Source of the DNA: a virus
IMG/VR virus record: IMGVR_UViG_3300043429_000717
Span: 1-28,470 of that record
Reading direction: 5' to 3' (one strand)
Length of the DNA: 28,470 bases
Shown here piece after piece: positions 1 to 7,835 of the stretch; the stretch's first letter is position 1, and each line of letters opens with the position of its first letter. The position numbers were made by a program, and so were the translations under genes. The notes under the pieces were generated by a model. It had not been told where the DNA came from. It saw only the letters and a list, made by a program, of their open reading frames with translations, and made no database searches.

Positions 1-1128
1 CTGATAATTTAGGACCCCGCTTTCAAATTGCGCTTTTACCTCCGTCGGGGTGGTTGCTGATTTTTTGAACGAAATCATTTTCCCGTTTGCGGCCCCCAGG
101 GATTTCGCGCCGCCTTTTATTTCCTGCAGGGGCTGGATCTGGAAATCATCAAAAATCATTTTCAGGGTCCGGTTGATATTGTTGGCATTTTCCAGGCTGA
201 TCCCGGAATATTTTACAGATACAGAAATGCCATTATCCATGGCCCATTTTTCGGCCTCCTTAATATTTTTGGCCGGCTTAAATCCCCCAGGGGCCGGGGC
301 TTCAATTTTAGCCTGGCTGGGCGGGTCCGCTTTCGGGATGGGCAGATCAAAATTCCGCATCGCCAGCCCCCTGTCCCTGGGCGCGATGTCAAAATACGGG
401 TGATCCTTGCTGAAAACGTACCCAGATTGACCAGGGTTCATTTTGAACAGGTCGTCCATCTGGGTTTCGGCTTCAGTCACTTTTTCCATCTTCGCGTCCA
501 TCCCCGTCGGGACCCCCTCGGACAGCTGCAGCAACAGGCACCGACAGTTAAAATGATTCAGCGGGGCAATTTTTTTCCATATCGGATCATTCACCGGGGC
601 AATGATTCCATCCAAATGCCTGCAGATGTCAGACGTTCGTTTGTCCATGACAGCGGAATATTCCAACAGGGGCAGGATGTCAGCATTTTTTTCAATGTCC
701 AGCCATTTCCTGGCGTTCTGTGCCTGTCCTATGGCGGTGTCATATTCCGTCCGCAACCAGGTTTTATTAAACAGGTCATACGTCTGTTCGGCCTTTTCGC
801 GGAATTGTTTGAATGGTACTATCGTTCCATCGTCACTGATCAGCGCGCTGGACATAGTTCTGATCTGTTGGTATGTTTTGGCAGCGCTAAACAGATAGAT
901 ATTTGACCGGAGTTCTGACAATAATTCCCGGTCCTGCATGTTAAACCCAGGGGGCAGTTTTTCCCCTGACAGCGCGGTCCAGGTCGTGCCGAACCCCTCA
1001 TAAACGCCCTGTTTCAGATAGTCTGCGATCTTAAAATACAACAGCGGGGGCAAACTTTCCTGGGTGACTTTACCCATGTAAATTTGCCGGAATAATTGCT
1101 GAATGTATTGATCACTGATCTGCAACAT
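1..1128 (-). CDS. Phage minor head protein, Mu gpF / MuF family, partial (C-terminus beyond window)
   Basis: The frame is open from an ATG at 1128 to the left edge (376 codons, no stop), so the C-terminus is missing. The MuF core is clear around residues 157-200: a D-K-R-T-S-x-x-C-x-x-L-D-G stretch (D162, C169, H171, D173), then D-P-x-W and a final N-H-F-N-C-R-C (H192, C195, C197). MuF proteins sit in the procapsid near the portal and assist head assembly. After a Pro/Ala-rich linker (about 265-285) comes a second domain from about residue 286, containing W295, an N-G-I turn and an A-N-N-I-N-x-T-L stretch. It resembles extra C-terminal domains fused to MuF proteins, possibly zincin-like, but the diagnostic part is off the edge. 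The start overlaps the stop of the upstream gene by one base (TAATG), which implies translational coupling. Confident for MuF, weak for the extra domain. Confidence 0.88.
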   Translation of the reverse strand, partial: MLQISDQYIQQLFRQIYMGKVTQESLPPLLYFKIADYLKQGVYEGFGTTWTALSGEKLPPGFNMQDRELLSELRSNIYLFSAAKTYQQIRTMSSALISDDGTIVPFKQFREKAEQTYDLFNKTWLRTEYDTAIGQAQNARKWLDIEKNADILPLLEYSAVMDKRTSDICRHLDGIIAPVNDPIWKKIAPLNHFNCRCLLLQLSEGVPTGMDAKMEKVTEAETQMDDLFKMNPGQSGYVFSKDHPYFDIAPRDRGLAMRNFDLPIPKADPPSQAKIEAPAPGGFKPAKNIKEAEKWAMDNGISVSVKYSGISLENANNINRTLKMIFDDFQIQPLQEIKGGAKSLGAANGKMISFKKSATTPTEVKAQFESGVLNYQ

Positions 1129-1436
1129 TAAACGCTGGATTTCCGCATTTTCATTTTGTACTGTTCAGTAAATGGCAGACATTTCATCTGCACATCTTCC
1201 GGGCTGATGTTTTCGACCTTTGAAACCGTTTCAATTCCGTAAACGCGGACCAGGTTTTTCCACTGTTTGACGGTCCTATTTTTGGCATTTGTTCCAAACG
1301 CCCTTTCGTAACTATCGCGTACCTCTGGGACGTTTGCATGTACGGCCAACGCCTTTTGGGCAATGACCACCCGTTCAAATGGCCTCAATAGTTTGTTAAA
1401 GATCCATTCAGCCAGTTTCAGGCGTGCTGTTTTCAT
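1128..1436 (-). CDS. Small conserved-looking head-region protein, function unknown
   Basis: A 102-residue, basic, mostly helical protein (KTARLKLAEWIF at the start, many Lys/Arg, ends KMKMRKSSV). It lies between the portal gene (gap of 12 bases) and the MuF gene (one-base overlap), inside a tight head operon. The start has an A-rich leader (AAAACACATAGCACATG) typical of this genome. No catalytic motif or membrane segment is visible. Its place suggests a portal or head-assembly accessory protein, which is inference from position only. Confidence 0.72.
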   Translation of the reverse strand: MKTARLKLAEWIFNKLLRPFERVVIAQKALAVHANVPEVRDSYERAFGTNAKNRTVKQWKNLVRVYGIETVSKVENISPEDVQMKCLPFTEQYKMKMRKSSV

Positions 1437-1448
1437 GTGCTATGTGTT

Positions 1449-2840
1449 TTAGGAATAAAGGTGTTTCAGTCTGTTCTGGACCTTTTTTATTTCCTCCAGT
1501 TTGTCCGGATCTTCCAGGTCGTCATCTTCATCAGGTTCCGAGGCTTCAATTTCCCCGGTGGTTATGCCTGTGCGTTCCTCGAAATATTTTGCGTCCATCT
1601 TCAGCCCGGCGTTTTTCATCACCTGGGCGATTTCCGCGGTCACTTTATTGCTGGCATCTTCGCGCGCGCGGAACGCTTCACGTTCGGCGTCGTTTTTATA
1701 TTCAAACCTGATCCCCTCTGGGATCTTGAATCCCAGTGCGCGCATTTTCGGCAACAGCTGGCCGTTTACCATTCGTTCAATGAACTTTCCATCTTTCACC
1801 TGTTTATCCCGAAGGGCTGCAGCTATGGGGTTATCATCCCCCTGGCCGGCTCCCAGCTTTCCAGGCGTGCTGTCAATGGCGTCCGAATGACCCAGGATCA
1901 GTTTGGAAACCTTTTTTTCGCAGCGCTGTTCCAGGCTTTCATAACTTTTGTACCCGGTTCCGCTGGTGCTGGTGTCCAAAAATTGGATTTCATCCATGGG
2001 GTCGATAATGGCATACCCGGCTGATCCCATGTTTTGAATGGCTGATTCCAGTTCCGCCCTTTCGCTTTCCTCTGTTTTGGTGGTTTTGCCCACCCTGTAT
2101 GGCATGGCGAACAGTTCCACAAAATCCCCGTTGTATCCCAGCGTATTTCGCAGGAAAATTTCATACAGGCCGATTTTGTAAAACAGGCCATATCCACATG
2201 ACCCCACACCGTTTTCGCTGGGGGTGGATACCCATATATGCCAGTCCTTATATGGTTCCTCTGCAAACTTTGCACCCGACAGACTGTAAATAAATTCAGC
2301 CACGTTCAGGCGGTCCGGGGATACGTTCCAGCGCCGGATCAGGCTGGTATTTTTGAACTGGTCGCCCTCTATGTCCCCTAGGGAAATAAGACTGTACCCA
2401 AAAAACAGGGCGTCCAGGGCGTAATTGATCACCAGGTCAAACCAGTCACCATTGAACAGATCTTTCAGGGTTTCAACGTCATTTCCTGCCTGATCTTTGA
2501 AACAAAAATCCCTTAATAGGGTCAGATCCTTTCGGCGGTCCATTAAACTGTAAACGTGACCGTTTAGGATCACGTCAATGAACATACGCTGCATCTTTAC
2601 CCGGTGGGGATACCAGGCGTTTTCCGCCTCTGTGACCGCTTCCCGCCACATGGCGACGTCATGACGCAAACGCTGCAGCTGGACCGGGGCGATGTAGTTG
2701 GTCAGGTTCCTGGCCAGATCTGTCGATCCGCCGCCCTGACGTACAGCCACGCTGCCAGGGGCGCCAAAGGTCACCGGCTGGGTGTTTGCGTTGAATCCCG
2801 CGGCGTTCCTTATGGATGATATTCGATTTCGTTTGCCCAT
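1449..2840 (-). CDS. Portal protein, DUF935 / Mu gp29-like
   Basis: A 463-residue protein placed as expected for a portal in a Mu-like head module, between a gp36-like protein and a MuF protein. The middle of the protein (about 90-330) has the look of DUF935 portals: a FFGYSLISLGD stretch, an R-R-W-N-V-S-P-D-R element, an LRNTLGYNGDFVELFAMP segment, and a late EKKVSKLILGHSDAID stretch. Portals form the dodecameric ring at the head vertex through which DNA is packaged. The C-terminus is very acidic (EPDEDDDLEDPDKLEE) and then basic. The ATG shares one base with the stop of the upstream gene (TGATG). The family call is from recognition and context, not a search. Confidence 0.86.
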   Translation of the reverse strand: MGKRNRISSIRNAAGFNANTQPVTFGAPGSVAVRQGGGSTDLARNLTNYIAPVQLQRLRHDVAMWREAVTEAENAWYPHRVKMQRMFIDVILNGHVYSLMDRRKDLTLLRDFCFKDQAGNDVETLKDLFNGDWFDLVINYALDALFFGYSLISLGDIEGDQFKNTSLIRRWNVSPDRLNVAEFIYSLSGAKFAEEPYKDWHIWVSTPSENGVGSCGYGLFYKIGLYEIFLRNTLGYNGDFVELFAMPYRVGKTTKTEESERAELESAIQNMGSAGYAIIDPMDEIQFLDTSTSGTGYKSYESLEQRCEKKVSKLILGHSDAIDSTPGKLGAGQGDDNPIAAALRDKQVKDGKFIERMVNGQLLPKMRALGFKIPEGIRFEYKNDAEREAFRAREDASNKVTAEIAQVMKNAGLKMDAKYFEERTGITTGEIEASEPDEDDDLEDPDKLEEIKKVQNRLKHLYS

Positions 2841-3718
2841 CAGTATGAATTAATGTTTTTAATTGGTCCGCCGTACCGTATCCGGGCGCCCTGTTTGGGC
2901 TGGATCAGGGGCAGCTTTGCGGTCATTTCCCCGCGGGCAAACGATCGCAGCATTTCGGTGGCATTGATGTATCTGTCCCGGCGAAGGTCAGGGATATTCC
3001 TGGGCGCGATCCGGCTGTGGACATGGTATAAACAGATGTCAATGACCGTCATCAGAACAGACTGGGTTCTGTTGTCGCCGGCGGTCCATTTCGTCGCGTC
3101 CGTTGGAAGGGTTCCAGGCGTCAGGCTGTACGCTGTCCCAGTCCCCCAGAACGTGACGCCGTTTTCGGGATCATCAGGGAAGATGTTGGGATACGGGATA
3201 TTTTCGATCACGCGAAACTGGATATTATCCCCGTATTTGATTGATGGACGTTTGCAGACGTATGTTTTGTTTTTCCAGAAAACCTGATCCCCTGCTTTGT
3301 ACAGGGTTTGATAATTAAAAACGGGCTGGGGATACTTCACATAAAACAGATCGTACTGCTCCCCCAGGGCGGACCATTTTGCAGCGTTGAAGGCTTCAGG
3401 GGTGGATATTTGGGTGATGCACCTGTAAACCTTCCCGGCCTGCAGGACCAGGGCGCCGACGTTGTAGGTCGCCTGGGCGCTGTATGCTGTGGCGTCCAGG
3501 TAAACGCGATCCGCGGCCTTATATGCCACAGCGGCGGACCAGGGCATGGTTTCCGTGAATTCCTGGCTGGTGTCATACTTTTGGGCCAGGTACCCATACG
3601 CTTCCTCTATGGCCTGCAGTTCAGCGGTGGCCAGGACCGTCAGATCATTGCCGATCACCTGGTTCAGGTTATCTGTTTGGATCTGACGCTTAAAATCTTG
3701 TACTATTAGGTATCCCAT
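2840..3718 (-). CDS. Head completion / gp36-like (DUF1320-like) protein with carbohydrate-binding-like inserts
   Basis: A 292-residue protein. The start is taken at the ATG at 3718, where MGYLIVQDFKRQIQ begins. The frame stays open upstream to 3814, but that part lies within the HNH gene, and 3718 gives a one-base stop/start overlap (TGATG). The first 55 residues and the last 75 (RDRYINATEMLRSFARGE, then GARIRYGGPIKNINSY) look like the DUF1320/gp36 head-tail joining family, usually about 140 residues long. Between them are two modules rich in Trp/Tyr and Gly, about residues 62-122 and 135-216. They have the Y-x-x-G-x-x-V...G-K-x-Y-x-C...W rhythm of CBM5/12 carbohydrate-binding folds. The extra length thus looks like surface domains inserted into a connector protein. 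The gp36 call is fairly safe, the CBM call tentative. Confidence 0.75.
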   Translation of the reverse strand: MGYLIVQDFKRQIQTDNLNQVIGNDLTVLATAELQAIEEAYGYLAQKYDTSQEFTETMPWSAAVAYKAADRVYLDATAYSAQATYNVGALVLQAGKVYRCITQISTPEAFNAAKWSALGEQYDLFYVKYPQPVFNYQTLYKAGDQVFWKNKTYVCKRPSIKYGDNIQFRVIENIPYPNIFPDDPENGVTFWGTGTAYSLTPGTLPTDATKWTAGDNRTQSVLMTVIDICLYHVHSRIAPRNIPDLRRDRYINATEMLRSFARGEMTAKLPLIQPKQGARIRYGGPIKNINSY

Positions 3719-4281
3719 CAAACAAATTTGAAGGTGTGGCCACCCGCGTAATTTCTTACGCCTCGGCAAACTTTGTTGATATTCTGGTAATGAATGTTCA
3801 TCTGCCTGGCACATTCATGCAAACCGTCATACACTACCCCAGTGCTTACACATAAAATCCGCTTGCTTTTGTAATTTTTGTTCCCTATCCGATTTAACCT
3901 GTTCATTTTTGAGGAATGAATCATGTTTTCTGATTGGGTACACCATTCAAGATTTTCCACATTGTTGTTTTGTGGATCAAAATCTATGTGATTGACAAAC
4001 GGCTTACGACTTGGATTTTCTATAAAGGCTTCAGCCACAAGTCTATGCACCTTTATTTTTTTGCTTTGTGCGTTTTTTGTAAGAGTAACGACCATATATC
4101 CGCCGGTCTTGCTTTTGACTTGATTCAAAAACGCCTCTTTTATCTCAAATTCCTGATTGTTGCCGTGACCGGCATAATACTTTCGTAATAATGTTTTTAC
4201 TCTCCCCTGGTTGGAAATTTCGTAGATGCCTTCATATCCCTTTATTGGCTTCCATTGCTCTCTTGATGGGAAATTTACCAT
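3718..4281 (-). CDS. HNH homing endonuclease with NUMOD4 and NUMOD1-like DNA-binding motifs
   Basis: A 187-residue protein starting MVNFPSREQW. The frame extends upstream to 4413, but that stretch runs through an intrinsic terminator (4363-4395), so 4281 is preferred. In order: NUMOD4 (W-K-P-I-x-G-Y-E-G-I-Y-E-I-S-N-x-G-R, residues about 9-28); the HNH_3 core (H-R-L-V-A-E-A-F-I, then V-N-H-I-D-F-D, N-N-N-V-E-N-L-E-W-C-T and E-N), about 80-122; and a NUMOD1-like C-terminus (V-Y-D-G-L-H-E-C-A ... N-K-V-C-R-G ... G-G-H-T-F-K-F). Such enzymes cut an allele that lacks the insertion and spread the gene by recombination. It is wedged between a terminated small-gene cluster and the head operon, and it overlaps the next gene by one base. 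No intron is seen, so it is probably free-standing. Confidence 0.9.
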   Translation of the reverse strand: MVNFPSREQWKPIKGYEGIYEISNQGRVKTLLRKYYAGHGNNQEFEIKEAFLNQVKSKTGGYMVVTLTKNAQSKKIKVHRLVAEAFIENPSRKPFVNHIDFDPQNNNVENLEWCTQSENMIHSSKMNRLNRIGNKNYKSKRILCVSTGVVYDGLHECARQMNIHYQNINKVCRGVRNYAGGHTFKFV

Positions 4282-4330
4282 GGACGTAATTATTGTCGCT
4301 AAAAGTACGCGCCAAAGTTCTAAAAGTTTG

Positions 4331-4348
4331 TTTTGTATGCCTACAAAA
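4331..4348. promoter_or_regulatory. Inverted repeat TTTTGTA-N4-TACAAAA upstream of the HNH gene
   Basis: Perfect 7-base arms with a 4-base spacer (TGCC) in the non-coding gap between the terminator and the HNH start. Each arm is identical to the 7-base unit of the iteron arrays at 11710-11772 and 11881-11942, and the 7+4 spacing equals the 11-bp iteron period. It may be a binding site for the same protein, for example an operator, but a chance AT-rich palindrome is possible. Confidence 0.4.
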
Positions 4349-4362
4349 TTTGGATGGGATGC

Positions 4363-4395
4363 AAAAAAGAAAGGGCCAGCCTGGAAAGGCAGCCC
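4363..4395 (-). terminator. Intrinsic terminator after the small-gene cluster
   Basis: Read on the minus strand: a hairpin GGGC-T-GCCT-TTCC-AGGC-TG-GCCC (4395-4373) with two 4-bp helices around a small internal loop, followed directly by TTTCTTTTTT. It sits 30 bases after the stop of the gene ending at 4426. It argues that the HNH frame upstream of 4281 is not coding. Confidence 0.8.
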
Positions 4396-4425
4396 CGATA
4401 TGACCATACACAAAAAACGATTTTA

Positions 4426-4728
4426 TCAATCTTTGGCATCCTCCATGTACTTTTTGCAAAGTTTGTCGGTGACCTTTCCGTCATTTTTCTCCAGCCATGA
4501 TTTTATGAATTCATTTTGTTTGTCGGTGAAATTTTCCTGGTCCCAGGTAATTTCATCCTGTGGTTCCGGATAGTCCTGGCCGCGATCGTATCCGCGAATC
4601 CCAGCGTATTCATAGGATCCGATCCCATCATTTTCCATCCGTATGTCACAGGAAAAATCTGGATAAATGTATCCATCAGGATGGATGTTTTCAGGAATCT
4701 CCAGTTCCATTTCGACTGTCGTTTTCAT
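4426..4728 (-). CDS. Acidic small protein, function unknown
   Basis: A 100-residue acidic protein rich in Asp/Glu, Tyr and Gly (IHPDGYIYPDFSCDIRMENDGIGSYEY), with a more helical, Lys-rich C-terminal third. No known motif, signal peptide or membrane segment is seen. It is the last gene before an intrinsic terminator and lies 6 bases after its upstream neighbour. The start context is AATTAAACAAAGATG. Proteins of this size and charge in early or middle phage clusters are often host-takeover factors, but nothing here shows that. Confidence 0.65.
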   Translation of the reverse strand: MKTTVEMELEIPENIHPDGYIYPDFSCDIRMENDGIGSYEYAGIRGYDRGQDYPEPQDEITWDQENFTDKQNEFIKSWLEKNDGKVTDKLCKKYMEDAKD

Positions 4729-4734
4729 CTTTGT

Positions 4735-5028
4735 TTAATTTAGGGCAGCGTTCCCGTGCCGTTTGAAAATCATTTTGTAAAGTTCGTAGGTGTAATTTGA
4801 AAGGGTCACCGGGTCCACATATTCGGACCATTTCGTTTCAAACTTCATTATCAGGGCCTCCCCGTCTGCAGGGGTGCAGCTTGCTAGGGCTTTTTTAGTG
4901 ATTTCGAAATCTTCATTCATGTCCGTCATGATGATTCCGCGGCGGACCTCCCGGTCATACAGGAAAACGCTGAACGCCAGCAATAAAATGATGACGCAAA
5001 CTGTCAGGTAAATGTGAAGGGCTTCCAT
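4735..5028 (-). CDS. Small membrane-anchored protein, function unknown
   Basis: A 97-residue protein with one strong N-terminal membrane segment (about residues 7-24, IYLTVCVIILLLAFSVFLY) followed by DREVRR, which suggests a single-pass anchor with a cytoplasmic tail by the positive-inside rule. The tail (about 65 residues) is soluble and mostly helical. It lies between two small unknown genes in the cluster 5910-4426. Confidence 0.65.
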   Translation of the reverse strand: MEALHIYLTVCVIILLLAFSVFLYDREVRRGIIMTDMNEDFEITKKALASCTPADGEALIMKFETKWSEYVDPVTLSNYTYELYKMIFKRHGNAALN

Positions 5029-5050
5029 TGTGCAGGGGTTTTGTGGGTGT

Positions 5051-5200
5051 TTATTTTTTTACTTCAATCCGGATGTATCTGGATCCGTCCAGTTTGCACT
5101 GGCGGCGGGCTTCCTGGATGGCAAACGTTTTGTTTTCAGCTTCAACGGTAAACGTTTCGACGTATCCGCGGGACAGGCAGTAAACTGTAAACTGTTTCAT
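5051..5200 (-). CDS. 49-residue protein, function unknown
   Basis: Begins MKQFTVYCLSRGYVETFTVEA. The frame is open upstream to 5302, but that region is coded in another frame by the preceding gene. The ATG at 5200 lies 10 bases after the neighbour's stop with an AAAAGCACATG context. The pattern (short strand, turn, strand, helix with TFAIQEARRQCK, then strand) suggests a small alpha/beta fold. It is basic at the C-terminus. No family recognised. Confidence 0.62.
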   Translation of the reverse strand: MKQFTVYCLSRGYVETFTVEAENKTFAIQEARRQCKLDGSRYIRIEVKK

Positions 5201-5210
5201 GTGCTTTTGA

Positions 5211-5378
5211 TTATTGCGTGATTTCGATGTTGTTTTCCTCTGCCCATTCGTACACCAGGGATTCAGCGGCTTCATGGGCATCACCCATGTCGCCCATATC
5301 ACTGTCAGGGCTGGAAATGATCATGTCGTAAATTTTGGCAGTCAGGGCGGCGGCCTGGGTGGCTGTGATTCGTTGCAT
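5211..5378 (-). CDS. 55-residue acidic protein, function unknown
   Basis: Found by reading the strand; it starts at the ATG at 5378 (MQRITATQAAALTAKIYDM) and ends at TAA at 5211. It is strongly acidic (DSDMGDMGDAHEAAE, EWAEENN) and probably all helical. It is spaced 22 bases from the upstream gene and 10 from the downstream gene, on the same strand, and fills what would otherwise be a gap. Codon use is like that of its neighbours. Confidence 0.62.
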   Translation of the reverse strand: MQRITATQAAALTAKIYDMIISSPDSDMGDMGDAHEAAESLVYEWAEENNIEITQ

Positions 5379-5400
5379 CGTGTATGGTTTTAATTTGTGA

Positions 5401-5676
5401 TTATTTGTTTTTTTGGATCCGAGCAGTGATGCAGTCGTATGTCAGCTGTCCGTAATTTTTGACCTCTAAAATCATTTCCCGCAATTCAACGCTGTCATAG
5501 GCCAGGCGTTCCGCGCGGTCAATCAGCCACTGCAGGGCTTCGCGTTTTGTCATGAATTCAAAACTGAACTGAAATGATCCGTCTGGGTTTGATTTGTACC
5601 AGGTACCGCCGCAAAGTTTGCGTAAACTGTTTGTCTGGTAAAATGTGGGGGCTGTGGCGACAATTTGAACGTGCAT
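5401..5676 (-). CDS. 91-residue protein, function unknown
   Basis: Starts MHVQIVATAPTFYQTNSLRKL; leader AACACAAAAAACATG. The order appears to be two or three strands (WYKSNPDGSFQFSFEFMT) followed by helices (REALQWLIDRAERLAYDSVELREMILE). No catalytic motif. It belongs to the small-gene cluster 5910-4426. Confidence 0.65.
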   Translation of the reverse strand: MHVQIVATAPTFYQTNSLRKLCGGTWYKSNPDGSFQFSFEFMTKREALQWLIDRAERLAYDSVELREMILEVKNYGQLTYDCITARIQKNK

Positions 5677-5745
5677 GTTTTTTGTGTTTATGGTTTGTTA
5701 TGGTTTGAAAATTTGCGCGTGTCCCGCCGCGCCCCGGATAGGGTG

Positions 5746-5910
5746 TTATTCAGTTATCAGGAACATTAATGTCGTTTCATTGTCCACCATCAGTTTAGCT
5801 TTGTCCCTCTTTAATGCCGCGCACATAATCGAAATAGCTGCAGTGGTTTTGATGATCTGTTCGTCAATGGTTGAAAATTGTTTACCTCTGTTGATGATCA
5901 GGCGTTTCAT
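5746..5910 (-). CDS. 54-residue protein, function unknown
   Basis: Read directly: ATG at 5910, MKRLIINRGKQFSTIDEQIIK at the start, TAA at 5746. It is preceded by the A-rich leader CAAACACAAAAAACGAACATC and by a good promoter match at 5951-5979, so it is probably the first gene of its transcript. It is basic, with a central helix (IIKTTAAISIMCAAL). No family recognised. The next gene follows after 69 bases that hold only a short GC-rich hairpin. Confidence 0.62.
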   Translation of the reverse strand: MKRLIINRGKQFSTIDEQIIKTTAAISIMCAALKRDKAKLMVDNETTLMFLITE

Positions 5911-5950
5911 GATGTTCGTTTTTTGTGTTTGGTTTGTTGCGTTGACATAT

Positions 5951-5979
5951 CAAAGATAGTAAAACATTCCATACCACAA
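5951..5979 (-). promoter_or_regulatory. Bacteroidetes-type promoter for the small-gene cluster
   Basis: On the minus strand TTG (5979-5977), 18 bases, then TATCTTTG (5958-5951), an exact match to the TAnnTTTG -7 element. It sits in the 109-base gap between the large terminase stop and the 54-residue gene, about 40 bases before that start. Confidence 0.6.
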
Positions 5980-6019
5980 TCACCCGCGCAAACTTTTTTT
6001 GAAACTTTTTTTATGGGGG

Positions 6020-7453
6020 TCAGTATGGCCGTTTCGGGGCATTTTTCCCGACGCTGATTTTTGTGGGCGCGCCGCCCTTTTGGTACTGTGTAAATTCGGC
6101 CATGTAGGCGTAACATAACAGGTAATCCATGGCATCAGAACAGTGGCCATATCGTTCATAGCTGATGCCTGTCTGGGGGTCCTTTTCTTTGATCTTCGCC
6201 TTTGTACCGTCGGACGCCTCTTTTAGGTACATTAAATCGCTGATGCTTTTGGTGCAGCTGTCCCCTATGGTGATTTTCATGTCCCCGACCTGGGTGGCAA
6301 ATACGCTGTTGATCCAGTTTCCGCGCATAACGACCGGGGGCGCTGATTTTGCGACCCGTAAGGTGGGTTTGTATGCTTTCAGGCTTCGCTGAATGATCAC
6401 GAAATCATTGTACCCCTTTTCAGTCCTGGTATCTTCCTGCATGCCCGACGGGTCCCCATATACGAACAGGCCAGCCTGGTGTCCAGGATACCGCCGGATG
6501 AATTCCCGACAGACTGATTCTGTCCTGTTGTTCGGGCTGACCAGGGTGATTTCGTCGATCTGTTTGGCGTGCTTGCCTTCCAGCTGCCAGATGGTGGCTG
6601 TCATGTACGGGTTCACGTTGAAATCGAAAGATATGTGCAGGGGCTTTCTAGGATCGTATTTGACCGGGCCAGTGTCCCGTCCCCGGTCGAACAGCTTGTA
6701 AAAATTCCCGCCTGTCTGCTTTCGCGTCCACAGCCCTTTCGCATAAATGCTGTACAGGTACGGGTTCGTCAATTTGTACGCCTCTATTTGGGCCTTTACG
6801 GCGTCAGGCAACCAGCGATTATCCTGGTAAACTGAATGATGAACGGTGACGCCGTACTGGACCGCGCGGCCTTCCACCTCTATGGTCGTAGTGGTTTGAT
6901 ATTCCAGTTCCGTCCGACCTTCAAAAAATCGTTTCCAGAACCAATTTTCAGTAAAATCCCCTTCCACCTCCGGATTGATGGAAAAATATTCCTGCAGCTG
7001 ATCCGCTTTCCCGGATCTGATCGTCAGGGATATGGTGGCAAAATCTTCTTCCGCCGGAATATCTTCTTCGTACCATACACAGCTGGGATCTTTGATAGAT
7101 TTTAGGCTGTTCGGGTCATCCCCGCCCCTGGCGATGAATCTGTTCCCGTTTAGACAAATGATCTGCAGGGGCGAAACCTTAAAGGTGAACAGATCGTTCA
7201 GCCCCAGGGATTCAATGGTCTGTTTTAGGTTTTCGTAGCTGGATTCCTGGATGGTGTTGTACTTCCGCCTGTACAGGATGCACTTAAAATAACGATGGGT
7301 CAGGCAGTTGTAAACCAGCTGTTTGGCGATGTAGTCCGATTTCGATGATCCCCTGGATCCGTACAGGATGACATACCTATCCCTGCATTTTGTCAGCGGG
7401 ACAAATTTGTCATTGATCAGTTTTCTCCAGGCTGGCCATTGTACTGTAATCAT
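6020..7453 (-). CDS. Terminase large subunit (PBSX / Terminase_3-like ATPase-nuclease)
   Basis: A 477-residue packaging motor. The N-terminal ATPase shows a Walker A-like G-S-R-G-S-S-K-S at residues 32-39 and a Walker B region C-V-W-Y-E-E-D at 125-131. A coupling-like S-I-N-P follows at about 158-161. The C-terminal RNase H-fold nuclease has the expected acidic residues: D277 in I-S-F-D-F-N, D334 in Y-G-D-P-S-G, and D440/D443 in H-C-S-D-A-M-D-Y. The enzyme cuts concatemeric DNA and drives it into the head through the portal. The start overlaps the small-terminase-like gene by ATGA. Full-length and intact. Confidence 0.95.
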   Translation of the reverse strand: MITVQWPAWRKLINDKFVPLTKCRDRYVILYGSRGSSKSDYIAKQLVYNCLTHRYFKCILYRRKYNTIQESSYENLKQTIESLGLNDLFTFKVSPLQIICLNGNRFIARGGDDPNSLKSIKDPSCVWYEEDIPAEEDFATISLTIRSGKADQLQEYFSINPEVEGDFTENWFWKRFFEGRTELEYQTTTTIEVEGRAVQYGVTVHHSVYQDNRWLPDAVKAQIEAYKLTNPYLYSIYAKGLWTRKQTGGNFYKLFDRGRDTGPVKYDPRKPLHISFDFNVNPYMTATIWQLEGKHAKQIDEITLVSPNNRTESVCREFIRRYPGHQAGLFVYGDPSGMQEDTRTEKGYNDFVIIQRSLKAYKPTLRVAKSAPPVVMRGNWINSVFATQVGDMKITIGDSCTKSISDLMYLKEASDGTKAKIKEKDPQTGISYERYGHCSDAMDYLLCYAYMAEFTQYQKGGAPTKISVGKNAPKRPY

Positions 7454-7785
7454 TGGTCATTTACGTCCGTGTGCAGCACCTTTATGGTTTTTTCGGTGAC
7501 CTCTAATGACTGTTTGGCTTTGCCTTCCAGGCGGTCGATGATTTCCCGATATGCGACCACATCCCCGGCCAGGGCTTTTTTTATCAGGGCCATGTCCATT
7601 TGTTCGGCCACTGTGAATTCCTCAACCTGGCCAGTGGCGATGTTCCGTTTCTGGTTTGTCAGTTCCAACAGGCGCCGCAATCTGGTTGCGGAATTCGGGA
7701 CGCCCTTTGTCCTGCCTTTCGGATTCCCTGACTGACCTTTTTTGAAGGGCTTCAGGTTTTGCGGGTTGGTTGCTTTCCTTGCCAT
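7450..7785 (-). CDS. DUF5681 protein, probable small terminase subunit
   Basis: A 111-residue protein with the DUF5681 signature near its start: [15 protein letters not shown] (residues 14-28), very basic. A helical part follows ([42 protein letters not shown]) and the end is extended. DUF5681 proteins often lie directly before large terminase genes and are taken as the DNA-recognition subunit. Here the stop overlaps the large-subunit ATG by four bases (ATGA). Confidence 0.82.
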   Translation of the reverse strand: MARKATNPQNLKPFKKGQSGNPKGRTKGVPNSATRLRRLLELTNQKRNIATGQVEEFTVAEQMDMALIKKALAGDVVAYREIIDRLEGKAKQSLEVTEKTIKVLHTDVNDQ

Positions 7786-7804
7786 TGCTGATTCACTGAT
7801 TTTA

Positions 7805-7812
7805 CAAATTTA
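7805..7812 (-). promoter_or_regulatory. Possible promoter -7 element before the terminase genes
   Basis: TAAATTTG on the minus strand, an exact TAnnTTTG match, lies 19 bases before the small-terminase start in a 50-base gap. No TTG or TTTG is found at the usual distance, so support is weak. Confidence 0.3.
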
Positions 7813-7835
7813 GGTTTTAAGTTCCCAAACGTTAT

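Noticed and set aside
50-906. Plus-strand open frames near the left edge
   Set aside because: They lie opposite the MuF gene, which has clear family motifs. No plus-strand start context or recognisable protein is seen.
3719-3814. N-terminal extension of the gp36-like gene
   Set aside because: It lies wholly inside the HNH coding region and does not resemble the family; the coupled start at 3718 is better.
4282-4413. N-terminal extension of the HNH gene
   Set aside because: The stretch overlaps an intrinsic terminator and has no domain; the start at 4281 begins directly before the NUMOD4 motif.
5993-6015. Terminator after the large terminase gene
   Set aside because: Only T/A runs without a stable hairpin are present.
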